NCBI RefSeq assembly: GCF_001522585.2
Contig: NZ_CP013374.1
Span: 62,001 to 126,000, forward strand
DNA from: Burkholderia sp. NRF60-BP8
GTDB lineage: Bacteria > Pseudomonadota > Gammaproteobacteria > Burkholderiales > Burkholderiaceae
DNA length: 64,000 nt
Reading direction: 5' to 3'
The notes under the pieces are model-generated. The model had not been told where the DNA came from. It was given only the letters and a program-made list of their open reading frames with translations, and did not search any database. Shown piece after piece: positions 49,265 to 56,425 of the stretch (positions are counted from its first letter, which is position 1; each line of letters starts with the position of its first letter). The position numbers and the translations under genes were made by a program.

Positions 49265-49876
49265 ATGGCCCAACGGCAATCGAAGCACGAAGGCATCCTC
49301 GAACTGCTCTGCCAGGCATACGAGACCGAGCTTGGCGGTGCGCAGATCTACGAGGCCGCGCTCCAGTGCGCGACCGACGAGGATCTGCACAAGGAATGGG
49401 AGAAGTACCACCGCGAGACGCTGCATCACCAGGAGGTGCTGCGCAAGGTATTCGAAACGCTCGGCCTCGATCCCGATGCGCAATCGCCGGGACGCGCCGC
49501 GGTGGCCGCCACCGGAAAGTCGCTGGTGCAGGTGATCGAGCAGGCGAAGAAGCAGGCCGACCCGGCCGTCGCGCAGGTGGTGGCAGCCGAGTGCGTGGTG
49601 CTGGCCGAAACCAAGGATCACCTGAACTGGGAGCTGATCGGCTACGCGGCCGACCAGTTGCCCGACAGTGACGCCGCGAAGGCGCTGAAGGCCGCGCACG
49701 ACGAGGTGGAGGCCGACGAGGATCATCATCTGTATCACACGCGCGGCTGGGCGCGCGAGATGTGGATCGAGTCGATGGGCTTCAAGGCGGTGCTGCCGCC
49801 GCCGGAGGAAGTGAAGAAGGTGGAATCCGCCGCCGATGCGGCACGTGCCGAGCGCTCGCGCGGCAAGATGATGTAA
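49265..49876 (+). CDS. Ferritin-like domain protein
   Basis: A 203-residue, mainly helical protein with ferritin-like Glu/His motifs: ETELGGAQIYEAAL, EKYHRETLHHQEVL, ECVVLAETKDHLNWELIGY and AHDEVEADEDHHLYH. The pattern of Glu and ExxH pairs in four helices suggests a di-iron or metal site. No signal peptide. GGAG site. Related proteins (DUF892/YciE kin) are general-stress genes. Metal and role unproved. Confidence 0.8.
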   Translation: MAQRQSKHEGILELLCQAYETELGGAQIYEAALQCATDEDLHKEWEKYHRETLHHQEVLRKVFETLGLDPDAQSPGRAAVAATGKSLVQVIEQAKKQADPAVAQVVAAECVVLAETKDHLNWELIGYAADQLPDSDAAKALKAAHDEVEADEDHHLYHTRGWAREMWIESMGFKAVLPPPEEVKKVESAADAARAERSRGKMM

Positions 49877-49970
49877 CGCCCGGGCGGGCGGCGTCGCGCT
49901 CCGCGCAGCGCCCGCCCGCCGCCCATGAAGGTTGCGTGCGCAACCGACATCGATCGATTGTGTCGGTCCT

Positions 49971-51263
49971 TCACGTCAGCAGGTCGACGAGCATCGTCAC
50001 CACCGACGCCGCCATCAGCGCGACCGCCACCCAGCCGAACAGTTTCGATACCGGGCCGCTTCCGGGCTGGCCGGCCGCCTCGCGCTTGCCCGACAGCAGC
50101 ATCACGAGCACGAGCATCGGCACCGCCGCGACGCCGTTGAGCACGGCGCTCCAGTACAACGCCCGGATCGGGTCGATCGGGCTGAAGCAGATCGCGATGC
50201 CGACGATCACGCACAGCGCCAGCACCGTGTAGAACGCGGGCGCGCGCCGCACGGGCTCGTTCAGCCCTTCGCGGAACCGCCAGGCTTCCGCGCAACCGTA
50301 GGCGGCGCTGCCCGCGAACGCGGGAATCGCGAGCAGCCCGCAGCCGACGATGCCGAACGCGAACACCAGGAACGCGGCTTCGCCGGCGATCGGCCGCAGC
50401 GCCTCGGCAGCCTGCGCGGTGCTGCCGATGTCGTGTCGGCCGTGCGCGAAGAAGACGGCCGCGCCGATCACCATGATGCAGAACGACACGGCGTTGGTGA
50501 CGACCATGCCGGTCCAGGTATCGACCGTGACGCGTTGTTCGGTCTCGCGGCGCGTGTCGCGCTCGCCGTTCTTTTGCTCGGCCGTGGTTTGCTCGACTTC
50601 GAGCGCGGCCTGCCACACGAACAGGTACGGGCTCAGCGTCGTGCCGAGCACGGCGACCGCGGTGGTCGCATACGCATGCGTGAACGCGATCTGCGGCAGC
50701 ACGATCGCATGCAGCACGCCGCCCCAGTCGACGTGCACGAAGCCGAGTTCGAGCACGTACGCGATCAGGCCGAGCGTCATCCATTTCAGCCAGCGCGCGT
50801 AGCGTTCGTATGACAGCATCACCTGCAACGCCAGCGATGCGATTCCATAGAGCGGCGCATACCAGTAGCTGCGGCCGCCGACGACGAGCGCCGTCGCGTC
50901 GCCCATCGCCGCGAGGTCGGCGCCGACGTTCACGACGTTGACGATCACGACCATCGCGATCAGCGTCTTCGCGACGCGATCGGAAAACCGTTCGCGGATG
51001 CCGGCCACGAGGCCTTCGCGATTGCGTCGCCCGACGAACGCCGCCGCGAGCTGCACGGCGACCATCATCGGCAGCGTGACGACGATCATCCACAGCATGT
51101 TGAAGCCGAACTGGCTGCCGGCCTGCGCGTAGACGGCGACGTTGCTCGGATCGGCGTCCGACGCGCCCGCGAGCAGGCCGGGGCCGAGCCGCCGATACCA
51201 CGGTTTCGCGGCGGGCGGCGGCGCCTCGGCCGCCGCTCGCGCGCCATCGCCCAGTCCGCTCAT
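49971..51263 (-). CDS. Nramp (SLC11)-family transporter with altered metal-site motifs
   Basis: A 430-residue membrane protein with about 11 hydrophobic segments. Membrane helix 1 carries GASDADPSNVAVYAQAG, so the canonical DPGN is DPSN. The helix 6 region reads LGTTLSPYLFVWQAALEVEQ, so the MPH motif that gives transition-metal selectivity is missing. Nramp relatives lacking this Met include magnesium (NRMT) and aluminium-type transporters, so Mn2+/Fe2+ should not be assumed. Its start overlaps the UdgX stop (ATGA), so both are made from one mRNA. Confidence 0.85.
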   Translation of the reverse strand: MSGLGDGARAAAEAPPPAAKPWYRRLGPGLLAGASDADPSNVAVYAQAGSQFGFNMLWMIVVTLPMMVAVQLAAAFVGRRNREGLVAGIRERFSDRVAKTLIAMVVIVNVVNVGADLAAMGDATALVVGGRSYWYAPLYGIASLALQVMLSYERYARWLKWMTLGLIAYVLELGFVHVDWGGVLHAIVLPQIAFTHAYATTAVAVLGTTLSPYLFVWQAALEVEQTTAEQKNGERDTRRETEQRVTVDTWTGMVVTNAVSFCIMVIGAAVFFAHGRHDIGSTAQAAEALRPIAGEAAFLVFAFGIVGCGLLAIPAFAGSAAYGCAEAWRFREGLNEPVRRAPAFYTVLALCVIVGIAICFSPIDPIRALYWSAVLNGVAAVPMLVLVMLLSGKREAAGQPGSGPVSKLFGWVAVALMAASVVTMLVDLLT

Positions 51264-51922
51264 CCGGCATCCCCGTGCGACGGGCGCCCGCCGTCGCGGC
51301 GTCGCTCGCGTGCGAGGCGCGACGCGGTGCGCAGCGCGTCGACCAGCGTGCGGTATGCATGTTCGCGGGAATCGGCGCCGCGCGTGCGCAGCACGTACGA
51401 CGGATGATAGGTGGCGACGACGAGCCGGCCGTCGTCGGTGCGCACCGGCGCGCGCGTGCGCTCGAGCGTCGCGTCGTTGTCCTGCAGGACCGCGCGCAAC
51501 GCCGTCGCGCCGAGCGCGACCACCACGCGCGGCTGTACGGCCGCCAGCTCGCGTTCGAGCCAGTAGCGGCACGCGGCCACTTCGCGCTGCGCGGGCGTCT
51601 TGTGCAGCCGCCGCTTGCCGCGCGGTTCCCATTTGAAGTGCTTGACCGCATTCGTCAGGTAGACGTGCGAGCGTTCGATTCCGGCGTCGTCGAGCGCGCG
51701 GTCCAGCATGCGGCCGGCCGCGCCGACGAACGGCATGCCCGCGCGGTCCTCCTGGTCGCCCGGCTGCTCGCCCACCAGCATGATCGTCGCATCGACGGGC
51801 CCGGCGCCCGGCACCGGCTGCGTCGCGTGTTCCCACAGCGCGCAGCGGCGGCACGCCTCGAGCGTGCGCGGGGCCTCGTCGTCGGGCGGCGGTGCCGGAG
51901 CGTCGGGCGCGTTGCGGGTCAT
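51260..51922 (-). CDS. UdgX-type uracil-DNA glycosylase (cross-linking family)
   Basis: A 220-residue UDG-superfamily protein. Motif A is GEQPGDQED (51-59) and the final motif is HPSYVLR. The insert KRRLH (103-107), matching the KRRIH R-loop of Mycobacterium UdgX, places His107 where UdgX forms a covalent bond with the abasic sugar after uracil removal. Cys24, Cys27 and Cys118 are likely Fe-S ligands; the usual fourth Cys is replaced in the VKHFKW segment. UdgX proteins bind uracil-DNA irreversibly and act in genome protection. Operon with the Nramp-like gene; sigma-54-type promoter upstream. Confidence 0.88.
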   Translation of the reverse strand: MTRNAPDAPAPPPDDEAPRTLEACRRCALWEHATQPVPGAGPVDATIMLVGEQPGDQEDRAGMPFVGAAGRMLDRALDDAGIERSHVYLTNAVKHFKWEPRGKRRLHKTPAQREVAACRYWLERELAAVQPRVVVALGATALRAVLQDNDATLERTRAPVRTDDGRLVVATYHPSYVLRTRGADSREHAYRTLVDALRTASRLARERRRDGGRPSHGDAG

Positions 51923-52078
51923 GCGGCGCCTCCGGTGCGGGCCGGCGCGGCGGCGCGCGGCGAGCGGGCGGAACGCTTCGGCGATCGCATGGTCGCACGC
52001 GCAGAGGGACGCAAACGGGACGATTGATGCCGCATCGCACGCATGAAGGACTCCCGGATCGACGATGCGAACCATGCA

Positions 52079-52092
52079 GCAACCGGCATGCC
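52079..52092 (-). promoter_or_regulatory. Predicted sigma-54 promoter (minus strand)
   Basis: On the minus strand it reads GGCATG-CCGG-TTGC followed by T, an exact match, about 155 bases before the UdgX ATG. It overlaps a weaker plus-strand look-alike (GGCATG-CCGC-ATGC, 52085-52098), giving a partly palindromic site. Confidence 0.65.
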
Positions 52093-52108
52093 GCATGCAG
52101 TCGGTATG

Positions 52109-52122
52109 GGCGCGCGCCTTGC
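52109..52122 (+). promoter_or_regulatory. Predicted sigma-54 promoter
   Basis: Reads GGCGCG-CGCC-TTGC followed by G: one change in the -24 hexamer, perfect -12. It lies 33 bases before the receiver-protein ATG, a normal spacing for a short leader with its CAGGAGAAG site. Confidence 0.55.
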
Positions 52123-52154
52123 GTGACAGGTCCGTCCAACGACAGGAGAAGCAG

Positions 52155-52634
52155 ATGCTACCCGACCCCGGCGACGACCCGGCCGCCGACGACGTGCTGC
52201 TGTGGCGCGCCCCCGACAGCGTGCCGCGCCGCCCGCGCCGCGTGCTGGTCGTCGACGACTATCGCGATGCGGCGGACGCGCTGCGCCTGCTGCTCGAGGC
52301 GCGCGGCTTCGAGTGCCGGGTCGCCGACGATCCGTTCGCCGTGTGCGACGTCGCACGCGACTGGCAGCCGTTCGCGGTCGTGCTCGATATCGCGATGCCG
52401 GGCCTCGACGGACTGGAACTGGCGACGCGGCTGCGCGGCGATCCGCGAACGGCCGACATGCTGCTGATCGCGTGCAGCGGACTGGCGTCGCGGCGGGATC
52501 GCGAACAGGCGAAGGAGGCCGGCTTCGATGCGCATTGCGCGAAGCCGCTGACGCCGCACCGGCTGCTGGGCTACCTCGAATCGGCGAGCGGCGGCGCGGT
52601 GGCGCCGGACGAGGGCGTTACACGACCCTTGTAA
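52155..52634 (+). CDS. Single-domain response regulator
   Basis: A 159-residue receiver-only protein: VLVVDDYRDAADALRLLLEA, phospho-Asp in AVVLDIAMPGLDG, Thr/Ser in IACSGLASR and Lys in HCAKPLTP. Short polar extensions at both ends; no output domain. It may act as a phosphate relay with the hybrid kinases at 21.5 or 40.2 kb. Divergent from the UdgX operon. Confidence 0.88.
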   Translation: MLPDPGDDPAADDVLLWRAPDSVPRRPRRVLVVDDYRDAADALRLLLEARGFECRVADDPFAVCDVARDWQPFAVVLDIAMPGLDGLELATRLRGDPRTADMLLIACSGLASRRDREQAKEAGFDAHCAKPLTPHRLLGYLESASGGAVAPDEGVTRPL

Positions 52635-52663
52635 AAAGGCCGGCGGCGCCCCGCGGCGCGGGC

Positions 52664-52690
52664 AAAAAAACGCCCCGCGCGGGCGGGGCG
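52664..52690 (-). terminator. Rho-independent terminator of the CBS-PRC operon
   Basis: On the minus strand an 8-bp perfect stem (CGCCCCGC / GCGGGGCG, 4-base loop) is followed by seven T. It lies about 45 bases after the PRC-barrel stop. The hairpin can also form on the plus strand after the response-regulator gene. Confidence 0.85.
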
Positions 52691-52735
52691 TGTCGAACGG
52701 AAGCGCCGGCGAACCGGCACCGCGTCGCGGGGCGG

Positions 52736-53218
52736 TCAGTGGCGGCCGCGCGTGCGCGGATCGTCGAGGTCTTCGGTCGGGTCGGTCAGCCCGAGCTCGT
52801 CGCCGGCACTCCAGTACGGGGTGCTGCCGTAGAACTCGTGCAGCGGCTCGGCCCATTGCGGATCGGCCATCGCCGGCCAGTGGTCCTTGTCGAACCCCGG
52901 CGCGTTGCGGATCCGCTCGGACGATACCGATAGCAGGAAGCACTTGCGCTCGGTATCGAGCGTCAGCGCGCTCCACGGAATCGCGTGGAGCTTGTCGCCG
53001 ATGCCGAGGATGCCGCCGCTCGACAGCACCGCGTACGCGATGCGGCCGGAGCGCACGTCGAGCATGATGTCCTTGATCTTGCCGACATCGTCGCCGTCGG
53101 TCGTATAGACCTTGTCGCCTTCGAGCGTATCGGCCGCCATCACGTCGGGGCCGGGGCCGGCCGCCGTCGCGGCGCCCTTGCCGATGATGCGGGTCTGACC
53201 TTGATCGGGAGTCTGCAT
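52736..53218 (-). CDS. PRC-barrel domain protein
   Basis: A 160-residue soluble protein with a PRC-barrel (35-110: MAADTLEGDKVYTTDGDDVG, DIMLDVRSGRIAYAVLSSGG, then HAIPWSALTLDTE) and an acidic C-terminal tail (ELGLTDPTEDLDDPRTRGRH). Such proteins are common in stress islands; the molecular role is unknown. The gene lies 92 bases after the CBS gene and is probably co-transcribed with it. Confidence 0.85.
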   Translation of the reverse strand: MQTPDQGQTRIIGKGAATAAGPGPDVMAADTLEGDKVYTTDGDDVGKIKDIMLDVRSGRIAYAVLSSGGILGIGDKLHAIPWSALTLDTERKCFLLSVSSERIRNAPGFDKDHWPAMADPQWAEPLHEFYGSTPYWSAGDELGLTDPTEDLDDPRTRGRH

Positions 53219-53310
53219 GGTTTCCTCCAGGCTGCGTGGGGCGCGACCGTGCCCGGGGGGCGGGCCCTGCGGGTCGCGCGGGTTGTCGGGGCGGGGCGAA
53301 AATCGCTCCG

Positions 53311-53742
53311 TCACGTCTGCTTCGGTTGCGACACGCCTTCCAGCGTGTTCGCCACGTCGTCGCGCTCCGGGCTGGCCGTGCGCGTCGCGATGTCGGCAAG
53401 CGACAGCATGCCGACCAGGCGCTTGTCGTGATCGACGACGGGCAGCCGGCGCAGTTGCGCATCGGCCATGTAATGCTGGATCTCGTCCAGCGAATCGTCG
53501 TCGAAGCACCATTCGATCGGGCCGGACGCGACCTCGTGGATGCGCGTCTCCGGCGGCTTGCCGGCCGAGATCGCACGCACCGCGAGATCGCGGTCCGTCA
53601 CCATCCCGATCAGCCGGTTGTTGTCGCACACGGGCAGCGCGCCGATGTCGTAGCGCTCCATCAGTTGCGCGGCGTGACGGATCGAGTCGGTCGGCGAGAT
53701 CCGCACGACGTCCTGCGACATGATTTCGTTGACGCGATGCAT
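53311..53742 (-). CDS. CBS-domain pair protein
   Basis: A 143-residue protein of two CBS domains: IMSQDVVRISPTDSIRHAAQ with IGALPVCDNNRLIGMVTDRD, then SLDEIQHYMADAQLRRLPVV with KRLVGMLSLADIA. CBS pairs bind adenine nucleotides or related ligands and sense energy state. AAGGAG site before the ATG; an exact -24/-12 promoter in the short upstream gap. Confidence 0.92.
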   Translation of the reverse strand: MHRVNEIMSQDVVRISPTDSIRHAAQLMERYDIGALPVCDNNRLIGMVTDRDLAVRAISAGKPPETRIHEVASGPIEWCFDDDSLDEIQHYMADAQLRRLPVVDHDKRLVGMLSLADIATRTASPERDDVANTLEGVSQPKQT

Positions 53743-53797
53743 GAAATTCTCCTTGGCGGTGGGTGAAGCAATGGGCCGATGCGGCCGCTGCGATCCA

Positions 53798-53811
53798 GCA
53801 AACCGCATGCC
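53798..53811 (-). promoter_or_regulatory. Predicted sigma-54 promoter (minus strand)
   Basis: On the minus strand it reads GGCATG-CGGT-TTGC followed by T, an exact match, 55 bases before the CBS-protein ATG, in the 86-base gap after the 84-residue gene. Confidence 0.72.
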
Positions 53812-53828
53812 GTGCGCGGGGCGTCGCG

Positions 53829-54083
53829 TCATTCGTCGTCGCGTTCCCGCTTGTCCTGCCACGGCCCGTCGTCGTGCGTGCCGGGCGGCGTGTCGGGCTC
53901 GATGCGCGTGACGCCGCCGGTCGCGGGCGGGTCGCTCGCCGGAAACGTGTCCTCGAGCTGCTTGTCGATGTGACGCTCCGAGTGGCGCGTGTGCGTGCGG
54001 TCCTGGTCTTTCAGCGGCGGGTGCGGGTCGGGCTGCCGCTCGTGCGCCGGTGCGTCGTGGCCGTGCCGGGTCGAATCCTTCAT
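53829..54083 (-). CDS. Small hydrophilic protein with FPASDPPA motif
   Basis: An 84-residue, charge-rich protein (HGHDAPAHERQPDPHPPLKD) with the block LEDTFPASDPPA near the middle, a short motif recurring in small proteobacterial proteins of unknown function. Expected to be largely disordered. The ATG at 54083 is taken because an upstream extension would be a low-quality hydrophobic stretch and would overlap the promoter pair at 54123-54164. Confidence 0.7.
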   Translation of the reverse strand: MKDSTRHGHDAPAHERQPDPHPPLKDQDRTHTRHSERHIDKQLEDTFPASDPPATGGVTRIEPDTPPGTHDDGPWQDKRERDDE

Positions 54084-54122
54084 GGCGGTGCTCCGTATCG
54101 GGGACGATGAGCGGCCTCCGGC

Positions 54123-54136
54123 GCAACGGGCGTTCC
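54123..54136 (-). promoter_or_regulatory. Predicted sigma-54 promoter (minus strand)
   Basis: On the minus strand it reads GGAACG-CCCG-TTGC followed by G: one change in the -24 hexamer, perfect -12. It is 39 bases before the 84-residue protein ATG and back to back with the plus-strand site at 54151. Confidence 0.5.
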
Positions 54137-54150
54137 CGGTCCGCGCGCAC

Positions 54151-54164
54151 GGCACGTGATTTGC
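54151..54164 (+). promoter_or_regulatory. Predicted sigma-54 promoter
   Basis: Reads GGCACG-TGAT-TTGC followed by C, an exact match, 87 bases before the ATG at 54251. Confidence 0.72.
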
Positions 54165-54250
54165 CGCTCCCACGCCGACCACGACGACGACCATGACGAC
54201 ACGGCGCAACAGCAGGCCTGCTGCGCGCATATCGAGCGGGAGGTACGACG

Positions 54251-54553
54251 ATGATTCCGAAACGACGACCAGGGGTGCGCTACGAGGTGAACGTATGCGG
54301 CGGCGGATTCGATTCCGTGAAGAGCCATTTCGACACGTGGAAGCACGAACCGCTGATCTACCGGCCCGAGCGCCGGATGTTCGAAGGCAAGGCCGACGTG
54401 CGGCCGCTCGGCGACGAGACGTTCGGGGCGACCGAGCCGGCGCGCTTCGCGCTGCAGCGCGCGTGCGAGCCGTCGGATCCGTACGCGCTCGCGGCGCGCG
54501 TGCGGGACGACGGCCGCGAGCTGTGGCTGGTCATGGCCGCGTACGACGCGTAG
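54251..54553 (+). CDS. Hypothetical protein
   Basis: A 100-residue soluble protein (RPGVRYEVNVCGGGFDSVKS, HEPLIYRPERRMFEGKADVR, DDGRELWLVMAAYDA). Mixed alpha/beta composition, one Cys, no signal. ATG preceded by a GGGAGGT site. It follows an exact -24/-12 promoter. Family not recognised. Confidence 0.65.
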   Translation: MIPKRRPGVRYEVNVCGGGFDSVKSHFDTWKHEPLIYRPERRMFEGKADVRPLGDETFGATEPARFALQRACEPSDPYALAARVRDDGRELWLVMAAYDA

Positions 54554-54659
54554 CGGCGTGCTTGCAAGTTTTGCAGCGAACGGTGTAGCGAAGGCATGGC
54601 GCGTCGCGTCGAGCCGCGCCGCGGCGCGTCGACGCCCGCGCAGGGGCGACGGAGCGGAC

Positions 54660-54673
54660 GGCACGCGGTTTGC
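54660..54673 (+). promoter_or_regulatory. Predicted sigma-54 promoter
   Basis: Reads GGCACG-CGGT-TTGC followed by G, an exact match, 80 bases before the ATG at 54753. Confidence 0.72.
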
Positions 54674-54752
54674 GAAGCTTCGGTTTGCGAATCGTCGATA
54701 CGCGGCCGTCACGCCGGTATCGATCCGAACCTCGCCACGACAGGAAATGCCG

Positions 54753-54980
54753 ATGACACCCGAACTCGCACGGTGGCTGCAACGGCCCGAGCCACCGATC
54801 CCCGACATCGAGCCGGACCCCGAGCCGCCCGATCCCGACGACGTGCCGCCGGACATGCCCGAACCGTACCGGGAACCGGAGGGCGACCCGCCCGGGCATG
54901 CGCCGCCGGAACGCGATCCACCGTCCCCGGAACCGCCGGTGCGCGCGATGCCGCTCGTACGCAGGGAGGGCCTGCAATGA
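54753..54980 (+). CDS. Pro/Glu/Asp-rich small protein
   Basis: A 75-residue protein that starts TPELARWLQRPEPPIPDIEP and continues as a Pro-Glu-Asp-rich string, clearly disordered. The second of two in-frame ATGs is preferred because AGGAA lies six bases upstream of it; the other is at 54747. Its stop overlaps the next start (ATGA). Function unknown. Confidence 0.6.
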   Translation: MTPELARWLQRPEPPIPDIEPDPEPPDPDDVPPDMPEPYREPEGDPPGHAPPERDPPSPEPPVRAMPLVRREGLQ

Positions 54981-55288
54981 GCATTCGCGTGAAACCCGGC
55001 CTGCTGCGCGACATCGCGGAGACGCTCGGCCGCCATTTCGAGGCGCGCGAGATGCCGTTCCACGTCGAGGAGCAGCCGGCCGGTGCATTGCACGTCGGCT
55101 TTCACGTCGACGGCCATCCGGCGTCGCTGACCGTCACGTTCGACCCCGACGCCTTCGCCGCGCTCGAACGGGCCGACGTCGAACGGCAACGCGGCGCGCT
55201 CACGCGCGTCGCAGTCGAATTCGACGCGATGATGGCGCGCCGCACGCCGACCGCGTACGCGGGCGATTTCCATTTCAACCGGCTCTGA
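54977..55288 (+). CDS. Small hypothetical protein, translationally coupled
   Basis: A 103-residue soluble protein with an alternating helix/strand pattern (LLRDIAETLGRHFEAREMPF, HVGFHVDGHPASLTVTFDPD, VAVEFDAMMARRTPTA). GGGAGGG site; overlaps the Pro-rich gene by ATGA. It probably forms a compact small domain; no family assigned. Confidence 0.65.
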   Translation: MSIRVKPGLLRDIAETLGRHFEAREMPFHVEEQPAGALHVGFHVDGHPASLTVTFDPDAFAALERADVERQRGALTRVAVEFDAMMARRTPTAYAGDFHFNRL

Positions 55289-55338
55289 GCGGCGCCGCCG
55301 CGGCGTTGCTCCGGGCCGTCGACTCCCGGGAGGATTCG

Positions 55339-55653
55339 ATGAACACGATCCAGACGATACGGGTGGGCGCCTGCGCGTTCGCCGCCGCGTGCGCGCTGGG
55401 CGCATGCACGCAACCGACCAGCGGCCCGTACGGCGCGCATGCGGCGCCGCCCGCGCCGCCCGACGGCCGCGGCGGGCAGTCGACCACGACGATGCCGGAC
55501 GCGAATACGCGCTACGACACGCGTCCGTCGCCGGGCAACACGATGCCGCAGGGCGCGACCGTCGGCGAGCCGGCCGACGTGCCGCCGCCCGGCCCGAACG
55601 GCACGCAGGGCGATCCGCCGCTGCCGGGCACGCCGCCGCCGATGCAGTACTGA
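55339..55653 (+). CDS. Pro-rich putative lipoprotein
   Basis: A 104-residue protein with a signal sequence and lipobox (ACAFAAACALGACTQP, lipid Cys at about residue 23), then a Pro/Gly/Thr-rich disordered region. Outer- or inner-membrane attachment by lipid is expected. GGGAGG site upstream. Function unknown. Confidence 0.75.
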   Translation: MNTIQTIRVGACAFAAACALGACTQPTSGPYGAHAAPPAPPDGRGGQSTTTMPDANTRYDTRPSPGNTMPQGATVGEPADVPPPGPNGTQGDPPLPGTPPPMQY

Positions 55654-55719
55654 CCTGACGCGTCGTGACGCGACGCCGCGTCACGGCATGCCGCATCGCG
55701 ATGCGGCCGGAGGAATGCG

Positions 55720-56229
55720 ATGGCGAATCAGCACGAGCACCTGGAGGACTGGCTGCGCGATGCATACGCGATGGAGCGCCAGGCCGAGACGATGATCGAC
55801 GCGCAGATGAAGCGGGTCGGTCACTATCCGCAATTGCAGGATCGGCTTCGGCTGCATCTCGACGAGACGCTCGGCCAGCAGGCGCTCGTCGAAGCGTGCC
55901 TGATGCGGCTCGGCACGTCGCCGTCGGCGACCAAGGATCTGTCCGCGCGCGTCGCCGCCTACGGGCAGATCGCGAGCGGCATGCTGGCCGACGACGAAGT
56001 CGTGAAGACGGCGTTGGCCGGCTATGCGTTCGAGCAACTCGAAATCGCCGCGTACACGGCGCTCGTCGCGGCGGCGCAGGCGGCCGGCGAGGAAGAGATC
56101 CGCGCGTGTTGCGAGCGGATCCTGCAGCAGGAGCGCGACATGGCCGCATGGTTGCTGCGTCATCTGCCCGAGTTGACGACCGCGTTTCTCGATCGTTCGG
56201 CGGTCGACCGCATCGATGCGAAGCGGTGA
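55720..56229 (+). CDS. DUF892 (YciE/YciF-like) ferritin-like protein
   Basis: A 169-residue helical protein: EHLEDWLRDAYAMERQAETM with the ExxxQ/E pattern, LHLDETLGQQALVEACL, FEQLEIAAYTALVAAAQAAG and ILQQERDMAAWLLRHLPEL. DUF892 proteins form ferritin-like dimers induced by stress. GGAGGAA site. It ends about 130 bases before the promoter of the sigma-54 gene. Confidence 0.88.
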   Translation: MANQHEHLEDWLRDAYAMERQAETMIDAQMKRVGHYPQLQDRLRLHLDETLGQQALVEACLMRLGTSPSATKDLSARVAAYGQIASGMLADDEVVKTALAGYAFEQLEIAAYTALVAAAQAAGEEEIRACCERILQQERDMAAWLLRHLPELTTAFLDRSAVDRIDAKR

Positions 56230-56360
56230 CGACGCGCGTTTTTTCCCCGAGCGAAATGCGTGCCCCAAACTTCCCCCGGCTTGTAAAAAAGCTTTCTCGG
56301 CATGGGGCGAGACGGGGTTCGAACCCGCGAGAGCCGCGACGTATCGCGCTTCGCGCGATT

Positions 56361-56374
56361 GGCACGGAAGCTGC
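56361..56374 (+). promoter_or_regulatory. Predicted sigma-54 promoter of the second rpoN gene
   Basis: Reads TT-GGCACG-GAAG-CTGC-A. With the preceding TT and following A it matches the wider TTGGCACG-N4-TTGCA consensus at all but one position. It lies 52 bases before the rpoN-like ATG at 56426, so the factor should transcribe its own gene. Confidence 0.7.
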
Positions 56375-56425
56375 ATGACGTCCGGTAGAAGACATACCGC
56401 GAACCGAACCGTCAGGAGGCTTTCG

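Noticed and set aside
56359..56425. Longer rpoN2 start reaching upstream through the T-arm-like region
   Set aside because: The upstream in-frame extension reads through the promoter, has no family similarity and no ribosome site; the ATG at 56426 with CAGGAGG begins exactly at the conserved region I.
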